DNA of 9,027 nucleotides from Flavobacteriales bacterium (GCA_002402165.1 NVVI01000045.1:1-9027), one strand, 5' to 3'; positions 1 to 7,823 are shown, numbered from the stretch's first letter. The notes: generated from the sequence alone by a model not told the origin. Made by a program: numbers and translations.

Positions 1-100
1 AAATGAATTACGAAATAAAGAAAAATCAATAAGGTTAGAAACTAATTTAGTGTAAAGCCTAATCTTTAACTTTTGTAAACCATGTATCTTAACGTACAAA

Positions 101-2650
101 TCAAGATATCCTACTCCAATTAATTTTATTACCAAACAACTGTTTTAGTGTAGAAACTAAACGATGGTTTTTGTCTAACGTTAAATTAGGGTCTTCTTTT
201 AAAATCTCAATAGCAATGTCTCTTGCATATTGAAGTATTTGTCCATCTCTTACTAAATCGGCAATATTTAGGTTTAATAAGCCACTTTGTTGGGTTCCTT
301 GTATATCTCCTGGTCCTCGTAATTTTAAATCTACCTCACTAATTTCAAAACCATCATTCGTTTTTACCATGGTATCCATTCTTAATCTTCCATCAGCACT
401 CAGTTTATTACCTGTCATTAAAATACAATACGATTGTTCTGCCCCCCTTCCTACTCTACCTCTTAATTGGTGCAACTGAGATAAGCCAAAACGTTCAGCA
501 CTTTCTATTATCATAACACTAGCATTAGGTACATCTACACCCACTTCTATTACAGTTGTTGCTACCATAATTTGTGTTTCTCCTTTTACAAAACGCTGCA
601 TCTCAAAATCTTTATCGGCAGCTTTCATTTGCCCATGTACAATGCTTATTTGATAATCTGGTCTCGGAAATCTTCTAATAATACTTTCATAGCCATCCAT
701 TAAATCTTTATAATCCATTTTTTCGGATTCTTTAATAAGTGGATAAACGATGTAGACTTGCCTTCCTTTTTTAACTTCTTTCTCTATGAAACCAAAAACC
801 TTTAGTCTCGAAGAATCAAATCGATGTATCGTTTTAATGTCTTTTCTTCCAGGAGGCAATTCATCAATTACCGAAACATCTAAATCACCATAAAAGGTCA
901 TGGCTAATGTTCGTGGGATAGGTGTAGCTGTCATCACCAATACATGTGGTGGGATAGTTGCCCCTCTAATCTCCCCATCGGGAAGACTATTCAATGCTTT
1001 TTCTATTTTCACAACTACGCTATCAATATCTCCTATAACTTCTTCATTGGTAAAGCGAATCACCTTAAAGCCTAAATCTTCTAAAATCTGAGTTCGCATT
1101 TCATCAGCTTCTTGTTGCCCTTGTTTAAGGTGATATTTACCATCTACTTCAACAATAAGACTCTTTTGGATACATAAAAAGTCAACAATAAATTGGTCAA
1201 TAATATGTTCTCTCCTGAACTTCATTCCCAACTGTTTAGTTCTCAGTCTTGACCATAGTGCTTTTTCAGCGTCAGTAACTCTACTTTTTCTATCTTCTTT
1301 AAGTGACTTTAACAAAGCATAAGTAGATGGTTTGGCAGTCTGATACTTATAAAGAATTTGCTCTCTTTCCTTCCCTCTGGGAAGGACTAAGGAAGGACTA
1401 CCCTTTCTCCACAACTTTGACCGCTGTTGAACCCCAAAACGATGTTGTTCATCAATTACCACAAAACCTAAGTTTTGAAACTTTACCTTATCCTCAATTA
1501 GAGCATGCGTTCCGATTAGAATATTGAGTTCTCCATTTTCTAATTGTTCATGAATTTCTCTTCGTTTAGCGACTTTAACCGAACCTGTTAAAAGTTCTAC
1601 TTTTAAATTCATTCCTTTTAATAGCTTCACTATTCCTTCATAATGTTGATTCGCTAAAATCTCTGTCGGAGCCATTATACATGCTTGACAGCCATTGTCA
1701 ATAGCAATTAAAGTGCTCATTAATGCCACAATGGTTTTACCACTCCCTACATCACCTTGCAACAAACGGTTCATGTGTTTTCCATAACCAACATCATCTC
1801 TTATTTCTTTTAATACTCTCTTTTGAGCTCCTGTTAATTCAAAAGGTAAATTTTGCTCATAAAACCGATTAAAATAATGGCCAACTTTATTAAATACTGC
1901 TCCTTTAATGGTTTCTGCTTTAATGACTTTCTGCCGAAGCATATTTAATTGCAAGTAAAAAAGTTCTTCAAACTTTAATCGATAACGGGATTTTTGTAAC
2001 AAATGCTCATTTTCGGGAGCATGAACATTAATTACCGCTCGTTCTTTATCAATTAATTTGAGTTGGTCTAAAATTTCAATGGACAAAGTCTCATTAATTT
2101 TACCACCAAGTTGTGGAATAAGTTTTTGTTGAACCTTATGAATTCCCTTAGAGTTTAATCCTAATCTAGATAGCAATTCTGTGGTTGGATAAACCGCCTC
2201 TAACGTGACTTGATTAGCGATTAAGGATTGATCAACCTCATCTAAATCTGGGTGAGCAATATTGTACCTGTTATTGTATTTAGAAGGTTTACCATAAACA
2301 ATATATTCTTGTCCGATAACAATAGAAGAAGCCAACCATTTAACCCCTTTAAACCATATCAACTCAATCTCACCTGTTTCATCCTCTAAGGTCGCAACCA
2401 AGCGTTTTCCTCTACGTTCTCCTAAAGTTTGTAACTCGGTAATTTTTCCTTTAAGCTGAATGTAAGTTTCATCAGAGTTAATATCAGCAATATTGTAAAC
2501 CTTAGATTTATCAATGTAACGGAAAGGGTAATACACTAACAATTGGCCAAAAGTAGCAATGCCCAATTCTTTTCGAAAGATTTCTGCACGCTTTGGCCCC
2601 ACTCCTTTTAGGAATTCTATTTTGGTATCTAAGAAATGGTTTGACATCAT
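101..2650 (-). CDS. recG: ATP-dependent DNA helicase RecG carrying an in-frame DUF559 nuclease insert
   Basis: RecG is a cytoplasmic superfamily 2 helicase that remodels stalled forks and branch-migrates Holliday junctions. Numbering is from the ATG at 2650. The N-terminal wedge/OB region covers about 10-150. Walker A GDVGSGKT is at 299-306, motif II DEQH at 400-403, motif III TAT at 574-576, and motif VI QLHQLRGRVGRG at 725-736. The RecG-typical LRGPGDIQGTQQSG tail follows near 777-790. The protein is 849 residues; removing residues 417-564 leaves about 701, the usual RecG length, so the extra block lies between motifs II and III. The reading frame is unbroken and every helicase motif is present, so an active helicase is plausible but unproven. 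An in-frame TAG sits directly before a TTG (2653); two ATGs follow at 2650 and 2647, and either could be the true start. The gene is divergent from the GT-C gene. No clear terminator is visible in 1-100. Confidence 0.96.
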   Translation of the reverse strand: MMSNHFLDTKIEFLKGVGPKRAEIFRKELGIATFGQLLVYYPFRYIDKSKVYNIADINSDETYIQLKGKITELQTLGERRGKRLVATLEDETGEIELIWFKGVKWLASSIVIGQEYIVYGKPSKYNNRYNIAHPDLDEVDQSLIANQVTLEAVYPTTELLSRLGLNSKGIHKVQQKLIPQLGGKINETLSIEILDQLKLIDKERAVINVHAPENEHLLQKSRYRLKFEELFYLQLNMLRQKVIKAETIKGAVFNKVGHYFNRFYEQNLPFELTGAQKRVLKEIRDDVGYGKHMNRLLQGDVGSGKTIVALMSTLIAIDNGCQACIMAPTEILANQHYEGIVKLLKGMNLKVELLTGSVKVAKRREIHEQLENGELNILIGTHALIEDKVKFQNLGFVVIDEQHRFGVQQRSKLWRKGSPSLVLPRGKEREQILYKYQTAKPSTYALLKSLKEDRKSRVTDAEKALWSRLRTKQLGMKFRREHIIDQFIVDFLCIQKSLIVEVDGKYHLKQGQQEADEMRTQILEDLGFKVIRFTNEEVIGDIDSVVVKIEKALNSLPDGEIRGATIPPHVLVMTATPIPRTLAMTFYGDLDVSVIDELPPGRKDIKTIHRFDSSRLKVFGFIEKEVKKGRQVYIVYPLIKESEKMDYKDLMDGYESIIRRFPRPDYQISIVHGQMKAADKDFEMQRFVKGETQIMVATTVIEVGVDVPNASVMIIESAERFGLSQLHQLRGRVGRGAEQSYCILMTGNKLSADGRLRMDTMVKTNDGFEISEVDLKLRGPGDIQGTQQSGLLNLNIADLVRDGQILQYARDIAIEILKEDPNLTLDKNHRLVSTLKQLFGNKINWSRIS
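971..985. repeat. Right-end imperfect hairpin of the recG insert
   Basis: On the plus strand, CTCCCC (971-976), loop ATC, then GGGAAG (980-985) form a 6-bp stem with one mismatch, which is a G-U wobble in the minus-strand transcript. On the minus strand the block reads AGTCTTCCCGATGGGGAGA. This parallels AGTCCTTCCCAGAGGGAAGG at the other end, so the insert is bounded by two related small palindromes. Confidence 0.6.
1368..1400. repeat. Left-end hairpin and direct repeat of the recG insert
   Basis: On the plus strand, TCCTTCCC at 1368-1375 and GGGAAGGA at 1379-1386 form a perfect 8-bp stem with a 3-nt loop (TCT). The 10-mer GGAAGGACTA occurs at 1380-1389 and again at 1391-1400. This GC-rich block lies in AT-rich DNA and marks the N-terminal boundary of the nuclease insert. 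Read on the plus strand it gives FPSLWEGLRKD. From memory, this resembles peptides that Bacteroidota repeat elements often produce; I could not check that. Confidence 0.75.
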
Positions 2651-2693
2651 CAACTAAGGAAACTAGATTAAAAAAACATTATAATTAAAATCT

Positions 2694-2726
2694 CTAAACT
2701 AGTCCTTTTTAAATACTTTTATCAAA
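2694..2726 (-). promoter_or_regulatory. Possible Bacteroidota-type promoter for recG
   Basis: On the minus strand TTTG (2726-2723) is followed after 21 nt by TAGTTTAG (2701-2694). This is one mismatch from the Bacteroidota -7 consensus TAnnTTTG, with a TTTG -33 box. The placement would give a short leader of roughly 40 nt before the recG start. The surrounding 120-bp divergent spacer is AT-rich, so a chance match is quite possible. I found no equally good -33/-7 pair for the rightward gene. Confidence 0.3.
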
Positions 2727-2773
2727 ATAAATACTTTAAATTACTAAAGATAATGACTAAATAAGATTAAAAA

Positions 2774-4660
2774 GTGAGCCAAAAAATCATCTATAGTTTA
2801 TTTGCCATACTCATTGCTATTGTAATAATTTATTTTAATTCTTTGGGCAATGGATACAATATGGATGATTCACTTGTAATGACTGATAATCAACTAGTTG
2901 AAAATGGTAGTTTAGGAAAAATTTTTACACAATATTCATACCAAAGCGGTACATATAATTTTGCATACAGACCTTTAGTTATTGCTTCTTTTTACTTAGA
3001 GAATATTTTTTTTGGCAAATCTCCTTTAGTCAGTCATGCCATTAATTTAATTCTATATATCATACTAAATTTTATTGTTTTTTTTCTACTATTAAAATTT
3101 TCTAATAATGTCTTTTCCTCTCTCATTATAACACTATTATTTTTAAGTCTTCCATTACATACAGAAGTTGTAGATAATATAAAAAATAGAGATGAACTAT
3201 TTGTATCAATACTAGGTTTTCTCTCCATCTATTTTACAATCACTTCTATTAGAAATGGTAAGATGCATTATTTAATTCTCATTTTCCTTCTTTCGGTTTT
3301 AGGATTTTTCGTAAAACAATCATTTATTATCTTCCCTTTTTTAATAGCCATAAGTGCTTTCTTATATTGTTTAAAATTAAATTTTTATAAAAAAATTACT
3401 ATTTTTTTTAAATATTTTATCATTTCAGGGTCTGCAATGCTTGTGAATATATTTGTCAAATATTATTATCTTAACAAAATCAATTTGAACCGGACGTTTG
3501 AATATTATGAAAATCCTTTGTTTTTTTCAAGCCTAACCGAGAGAGTATTTCCATCAATATATATTATTGGTTATTATATTTCTTTGTTGATTAATCCTTT
3601 TAATCTCAGCTATTATTATGGCTATGATGCCGTTAATTTTCATGATTATTTTTCTTTGAATTTTATTTTAGGATTGCTGTTCCTTATATCAATTATAGGA
3701 GTTTTTATTTATCATGAAAAAATGAGTAAACTTTTAATTATTGGTATATCCCTTTTATTCATTAACATAATTGCTATTTCTAATTTTGCTCTACCTCTTC
3801 CGGGTATTATAGCAGAAAGATTTATTTTTAATGGTAGTTTAGGCTATTGCATCCTTATTTATTTATTTCTACTCTTCATCACATCTTACATTAAAAAAAT
3901 AAAACTTAGGAATACAATTCTTTTTTTGTTTACTCTCTTATTCGTAATTTCTTTTGGATTAACATCTATGATTAGAAATAAAGACTGGAAAGATGAATTA
4001 ACTCTTTATTCTCACGATATAACTAACATCCCAAATTCAGTAAAAGCTAACGAAATGTTAGCAGGAAATTATTATAAACAATTTTTTGAAAAAAATGATA
4101 CTATTAACTTAACCCTAAGTGAAAAGCACTACTTAAATGCTATAAAAATATACCCTTCTCATCCAGCATGTTTAAACAACTTAGGAACCATTCATTTTTT
4201 GAAAAAAGACTACCAAAAAGCTATTTATTATTACCTCAAGACATTAAAATTAAATCCTAAATCAAATGTACATTATAACTTAGCTACGTGTTATTTATTA
4301 ATTAATAATATACCCTCTGCTAAAAAAGAGTATGAAAGTGCATTACTAGAAAATCCAGAAGATTCAAAAATTTTTAGCCATTATAAACAGCTTATTATAA
4401 ATAATAATTTAATCGTAGAATCAATTAGTTTTTTAGAAACGGAAGCTCTAATAAAGCATAATAAAAGCCTAAATATTTACTTACTTTTAATTGACCTACA
4501 CAATGAATTAAAAGATTATAAAATAATGCTTAAGTATCTGAAAATTACTAATAACATTAAGCCTAACATCAATTATATTAATTATATTAATCAAATCGAA
4601 CAGTTTTTAGCTAACGAAAAGGCAACCAAAAATACTAAACTAACGTCTTTAGAGTACTAA
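2774..4660 (+). CDS. GT-C-fold (TMTC/PMT-like) membrane protein with C-terminal TPR repeats
   Basis: This is a 628-residue polytopic inner-membrane protein with about 11 hydrophobic segments up to residue 398, then a soluble tail. Several landmarks match the TMTC/PMT-like GT-C family. A DD pair (31-32) follows the first membrane helix, as in GT-C catalytic loops. YRPL is at 65-68, SHAINL at 87-92, and LPLHTEVVDNIKNRDELF at 126-143. AERF...SLG is at 347-357, like the AERYLYLPSLG motif of that family, and RNKDWKDE at 401-408 begins the tail. TPR-like units lie near 421-462, 463-495 and 496-528, with more degenerate helices after. Family knowledge suggests transfer of a sugar from a lipid-linked donor to periplasmic protein or glycan; the substrate is unknown. 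The start is GTG: an in-frame TAA lies one codon upstream (2768-2770), and the next ATG (codon 30) would delete the first membrane helix. An A-rich stretch precedes it. The next gene follows after 79 bp on the same strand. Confidence 0.85.
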   Translation: MSQKIIYSLFAILIAIVIIYFNSLGNGYNMDDSLVMTDNQLVENGSLGKIFTQYSYQSGTYNFAYRPLVIASFYLENIFFGKSPLVSHAINLILYIILNFIVFFLLLKFSNNVFSSLIITLLFLSLPLHTEVVDNIKNRDELFVSILGFLSIYFTITSIRNGKMHYLILIFLLSVLGFFVKQSFIIFPFLIAISAFLYCLKLNFYKKITIFFKYFIISGSAMLVNIFVKYYYLNKINLNRTFEYYENPLFFSSLTERVFPSIYIIGYYISLLINPFNLSYYYGYDAVNFHDYFSLNFILGLLFLISIIGVFIYHEKMSKLLIIGISLLFINIIAISNFALPLPGIIAERFIFNGSLGYCILIYLFLLFITSYIKKIKLRNTILFLFTLLFVISFGLTSMIRNKDWKDELTLYSHDITNIPNSVKANEMLAGNYYKQFFEKNDTINLTLSEKHYLNAIKIYPSHPACLNNLGTIHFLKKDYQKAIYYYLKTLKLNPKSNVHYNLATCYLLINNIPSAKKEYESALLENPEDSKIFSHYKQLIINNNLIVESISFLETEALIKHNKSLNIYLLLIDLHNELKDYKIMLKYLKITNNIKPNINYINYINQIEQFLANEKATKNTKLTSLEY

Positions 4661-4720
4661 ATTATAGGCAATTAAAATTCATAAATTGGATGAATTTCAC
4701 CTAAACTGGCTTATTTTTAG

Positions 4721-4734
4721 TGAAAATATTTTCA
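4721..4734. promoter_or_regulatory. Perfect 14-bp palindrome just before the PKD-protein start
   Basis: TGAAAATATTTTCA is a perfect 14-nt inverted repeat ending 5 nt before the GTG start at 4740. It could be an operator or a weak RNA hairpin at the ribosome-binding position. A poor promoter-like pair (TTG at 4686-4688 and TATTTTTA at 4712-4719) lies just upstream. If that were used, the palindrome would sit at the transcription start. AT-rich DNA makes such palindromes by chance, so the regulatory role is speculative. Confidence 0.25.
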
Positions 4735-4739
4735 ACTAA

Positions 4740-7700
4740 GTGAAGAAAACTATAACTATACAACTCCTTTTCTACTTCTTTTTCAGTATTCTCTCAACTG
4801 TTAGCTTCTCTCAAGAAATATGTGATAATGGTATTGATGATGATGGAGATGGCCTAATTGATTTGAATGATGTTAATGATTGTGTATGTGCTCCAGTAGT
4901 TATACCATCCTTAATTCCTAACCCATCGTTTGAGCAAACGAATTGTTGCCCTTCTACATATAGTCAAGTTTCATGTGCAACTGGTTGGTCACAAGCAACA
5001 AGTGCAACTTCTGATTATTTTAATTGTGGGTATAATTTTGGAGCCGCAACAAATGCAGGATTAGTTCCGCCTCCTGACGGAAGCGGATATTTAGGTACTA
5101 TTTTTTCACCTGGATGGCAAGAATATGTAGGTTCTTGTTTAATAAGTCCACTTATTGCTGGAACTACATACACGCTACAGATGAATATTGCCTCCACGCC
5201 TATAGACAATCAAGGAGGTGTATGTAACGGGGGAATCATTGACTACCCTCCAATAGACATTACTATTTTTGGGCATCCTGGTTGCCCATCATTCCCTATA
5301 GGAACAACTGGTTGCCCATCAGCTGCTGATCCTGCTTGGATAGTTGTCGGCACTGCTACTTATACCCCCGTTCCAAGTTGGGGTGTAATATCCATTACTT
5401 TTGTTCCAACTATTAATATAAATGCTGTTATTATTGGATCTCCCTGCACTCTACCCGCTGGTTATTCGCCTCCATCAGGATGTTTCCCTTATTTTTACTA
5501 TGATAATTTAATACTACAAGATGCATTATTATCCAATTCGATTACACAAGTAGGCCAATGGTGTGACGATAACATCGAACTTTCAACTGTAGCAACAGCA
5601 GGAGCTACTTATCAATGGTATTTAGATGGTATTGCTATAGTAGGAGAAACAAACTTAACTTTAAATGTATCTTCTAATGGCTACGGAATAGGAAATTACA
5701 CCATCGTTACAACAAGTGGAGGTACTTGTGCTTCATCCTCGGATAGCGTTGTATTTCCTCCTTTTCCTATAGCTAATTATACAGCTTCTTCTGTCTGTAA
5801 TGGATTACCAATTAATTTTGTTGACAATAGTACTTTCCCGCTAGGAACAATTACCAATTGGGATTGGAATTTTGGTGATGGCAACAATTCAACTCTTCAA
5901 AATCCTTCCCACCCCTATAGCGGATCGGGACCATATAATCCAGTTCTTATTATTACTGGTGATAATAATTGTAAAGATACCATATCTATTCCTATAAATA
6001 TTTTCCCTAATCCAGTTCCAGGTATTATTATTGATAATTACGCATTATTAGATTCAACCCTTGGCATACCAAAAGGAATTTGTGAATTTGACAATGTTAA
6101 TTTCACGAACAACAGTAGCATATCTTCAGGAAATATTATCTCTTGGAGTTGGGATTTTGGTGATGGAAATACCTCTAATCTTCCAAACCCTTCCAATACA
6201 TACTCTCCCTCTGGAGCATTTAACATTCAACTAACTGTAGTTTCAGATAGTGGTTGTACAGATTCTATTATAATTCCTTTAATTATTAACCCTAAACCTA
6301 TAGCTAACTTCTCTATAACCGATGATTGTGTATATAATTCATTGGCAGTAAATGATTTATCTAGTATATCTTCAGGTTTAATTACAGGATTACTATTGGA
6401 TTATGGGGATGGAAACACTAGCACTTCATTTACACCACCACATACCTATTTAACTGATGGTTTCTACAATGTTACATTAATTACTGTTTCTGATAGCGGC
6501 TGTAGTGATACTTTGACTCAAATAACTGAACGATATCCTACTCCCACAGCAGACTTTAGCAGTATTAATGTTTGCTTTGGAGATTCTATCTGCTTTTCAG
6601 ATAACAGTTCAATTAATCCTTCCGACACAATAACAAGTTATATCTGGAATTTTGGAGATGGGTCTCCTCTTCAGTCTAATTCAAATTTATGTCACTTATA
6701 CCCATCTTTTGGGACATATTATACAACGTTGATAGTTAGTTCTAATAATAACTGTATAGATGACAGCACAAAAGTAGTAGAAGTTTACGAACTACCTGTT
6801 GCTGATTTTAGTTCTACCACTATTTGTGAAAATGAACCTCCAACCCAGTTTACAGATTTAACTCAAGGTAATTCTGGAAATATTGTTACTTGGAACTGGA
6901 ATTTTGGATTTGGTAACTCAATAATTCAACATCCTAACTTCACATTCCTTTCTAATGGAACATATCCTGTTGAATTGGCTGTTATAAATAGTGTAGGCTG
7001 TGTTGACACCATTATTAAAAATATTACAGTAAAATCAAAACCTACTGCAAATTTTGATGCTGACACAACAAATGGGTGTATCAACTTATTTTGCGTTAAT
7101 TTTAATAATACAAGTAGTTCAAATGCTTCTAGTATAGTTACATGGCAGTGGGACTTAGGGAATAATTCCTCCTCAGTACAAACACCTACAACAAATTGTT
7201 ATGATGTGGCTGGTGATTATACAATTTCTCTAATTGTGCAAAATGATGTAGGTTGTTATGATACAATTACTAAACCAAACTACATTAATGCCTATCCTTT
7301 ACCTATTGCAGACTTTCTTTTTGAACCTCAACCTACTGACATGTATGACCCTACAATAAATTTTACAAATATCTCTTATGATGCTTATACTTGGCTATGG
7401 AATTTTGGGGATGGAGATTCATCAAATTCGATATATTCTCCTTCTCATATTTATGCTGATTCAGGAAATTATTTAGTTCAATTAGAAGTATGGAATGTTT
7501 ATGGCTGTTATGACTATATTACTAATCTGATTAGAATAAACCCTGTATCTGCTATTTTTATTCCAAATGCTTTTACACTTGATCAAGATGGTCTAAATGA
7601 AACTTTTTTCTTTAAAGGTTTTGGTATCCTTGAAGAAGATTTTGAGTTTTATATATTTAATAAATGGGGGGAAAATATATATTACACCCAAAAATTTGAA

Positions 7701-7823
7701 CCGTGGAATGGGACCTATAAGGATAAACCTGTAAAACAAGATGTTTACGTTTATAAGTTTGTTGTAAAGGATGTTAATAACCTAAAGAGTATCTATGTTG
7801 GAAAAGTAACTGTACTAAGGTGA
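4740..7823 (+). CDS. Secreted multidomain PKD-repeat protein with T9SS type B (gliding-motility-associated) C-terminal sorting domain
   Basis: This is a 1027-residue secreted, probably surface-anchored protein. A signal peptide spans 1-24 with cleavage likely after SFS, before QE. An acidic calcium-type loop follows (CDNGIDDDGDGLIDLND, 28-44), as in thrombospondin-3-like repeats of Bacteroidota proteins. Residues 57-262 form a Cys-rich N-terminal region beginning PNPSFE with a SDYFN motif, seen in Bacteroidota adhesin-like proteins; a jelly-roll or carbohydrate-binding role is only a guess. An Ig-like domain (YQWYLDG, 291-297) follows at about 268-340. Seven PKD-type repeats fill about 342-932. 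The C-terminus (939-1027: IFIPNAFT, DGLNETF, IFNKWGE, WNGTY, VYVYKF) matches the CHU_C/type B sorting domain recognised by the type IX secretion system. The start is GTG, with an in-frame TAA directly before it; no ATG occurs until about codon 148, so GTG is needed for the signal peptide. Adhesion or matrix function is inferred; the ligand is unknown. Confidence 0.93.
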   Translation: MKKTITIQLLFYFFFSILSTVSFSQEICDNGIDDDGDGLIDLNDVNDCVCAPVVIPSLIPNPSFEQTNCCPSTYSQVSCATGWSQATSATSDYFNCGYNFGAATNAGLVPPPDGSGYLGTIFSPGWQEYVGSCLISPLIAGTTYTLQMNIASTPIDNQGGVCNGGIIDYPPIDITIFGHPGCPSFPIGTTGCPSAADPAWIVVGTATYTPVPSWGVISITFVPTININAVIIGSPCTLPAGYSPPSGCFPYFYYDNLILQDALLSNSITQVGQWCDDNIELSTVATAGATYQWYLDGIAIVGETNLTLNVSSNGYGIGNYTIVTTSGGTCASSSDSVVFPPFPIANYTASSVCNGLPINFVDNSTFPLGTITNWDWNFGDGNNSTLQNPSHPYSGSGPYNPVLIITGDNNCKDTISIPINIFPNPVPGIIIDNYALLDSTLGIPKGICEFDNVNFTNNSSISSGNIISWSWDFGDGNTSNLPNPSNTYSPSGAFNIQLTVVSDSGCTDSIIIPLIINPKPIANFSITDDCVYNSLAVNDLSSISSGLITGLLLDYGDGNTSTSFTPPHTYLTDGFYNVTLITVSDSGCSDTLTQITERYPTPTADFSSINVCFGDSICFSDNSSINPSDTITSYIWNFGDGSPLQSNSNLCHLYPSFGTYYTTLIVSSNNNCIDDSTKVVEVYELPVADFSSTTICENEPPTQFTDLTQGNSGNIVTWNWNFGFGNSIIQHPNFTFLSNGTYPVELAVINSVGCVDTIIKNITVKSKPTANFDADTTNGCINLFCVNFNNTSSSNASSIVTWQWDLGNNSSSVQTPTTNCYDVAGDYTISLIVQNDVGCYDTITKPNYINAYPLPIADFLFEPQPTDMYDPTINFTNISYDAYTWLWNFGDGDSSNSIYSPSHIYADSGNYLVQLEVWNVYGCYDYITNLIRINPVSAIFIPNAFTLDQDGLNETFFFKGFGILEEDFEFYIFNKWGENIYYTQKFEPWNGTYKDKPVKQDVYVYKFVVKDVNNLKSIYVGKVTVLR
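5278..5321 (+). repeat. Short in-frame direct repeat in the N-terminal region of the PKD protein
   Basis: The 14-mer CTGGTTGCCCATCA occurs at 5278-5291 and 5308-5321, exactly 30 nt (10 codons) apart, encoding GCPS twice. It may be a small internal duplication or a coincidence of coding. Confidence 0.5.
5763..7535 (+). repeat. Seven tandem PKD-type repeats (protein level)
   Basis: The repeat core motif begins at residues 376, 471, 553, 636, 720, 804 and 887, giving a period of 95 and then 82-84 residues. Cores are WNFGDG, WDFGDG, LDYGDG, WNFGDG, WNFGFG, WDLGNN and WNFGDG; numbers 5 and 6 have lost the acidic Gly-Asp-Gly. Each repeat ends with a Cys-x-Asp motif (NNCKD, SGCTD, SGCSD, NNCID, VGCVD, VGCYD, YGCYD). 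At DNA level the repeats are diverged, so this is an old expansion and not a recent tandem duplication. Confidence 0.88.

Larger units (their letters stand above)
959..1402 (-). mobile_element. In-frame insert encoding a DUF559 (Vsr-like, PD-(D/E)XK) endonuclease domain
   Basis: This 444-nt block adds 148 codons between RecG motifs II and III and has no counterpart in ordinary RecG. It encodes a whole DUF559-type domain, at about residues 455-554 of the host protein. Visible features in order are an AEKALWSRLR helix, KFRRE (477-481), VDF (489-491), VEVDG plus a downstream His (500-507), and RFTNEE (532-537). The D and E-x-D residues are the expected metal-binding set of this PD-(D/E)XK branch. 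The outer parts (SPSLVLPRGKERE at the N side, LPDGEIRGA at the C side) are low-complexity readings of GC-rich hairpins and are not part of the nuclease fold. It lacks intein features: no Cys or Ser splice start at a consistent place and no terminal His-Asn. No transposase is present. I infer a repeat-borne, possibly homing-like element that entered in frame; exact boundaries are uncertain by several codons. Confidence 0.85.

Noticed and set aside
1..100. Possible gene end or terminator downstream of recG
   Set aside because: Short AT-rich stretch with frequent stops on both strands and no GC-rich stem followed by T residues.
959..1402. Intein or self-splicing intron in recG
   Set aside because: The block is translatable in frame throughout, has no intein splice residues (N-terminal Cys/Ser at the junction, C-terminal His-Asn) and no intron-like RNA core that I can see; it is best read as a retained domain.
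900..1527. Small plus-strand open frames antisense to recG (900-1091 and 1327-1527)
   Set aside because: They lie opposite a well-conserved helicase gene and its insert, show no family features, and are explained by codon structure and the repeat hairpin.
2714..2739. Promoter -7 boxes (TACTTTTA, TACTTTAA) for the GT-C gene
   Set aside because: They partly match TAnnTTTG but lack a TTTG at the right distance upstream, and such strings are common in this AT-rich spacer.
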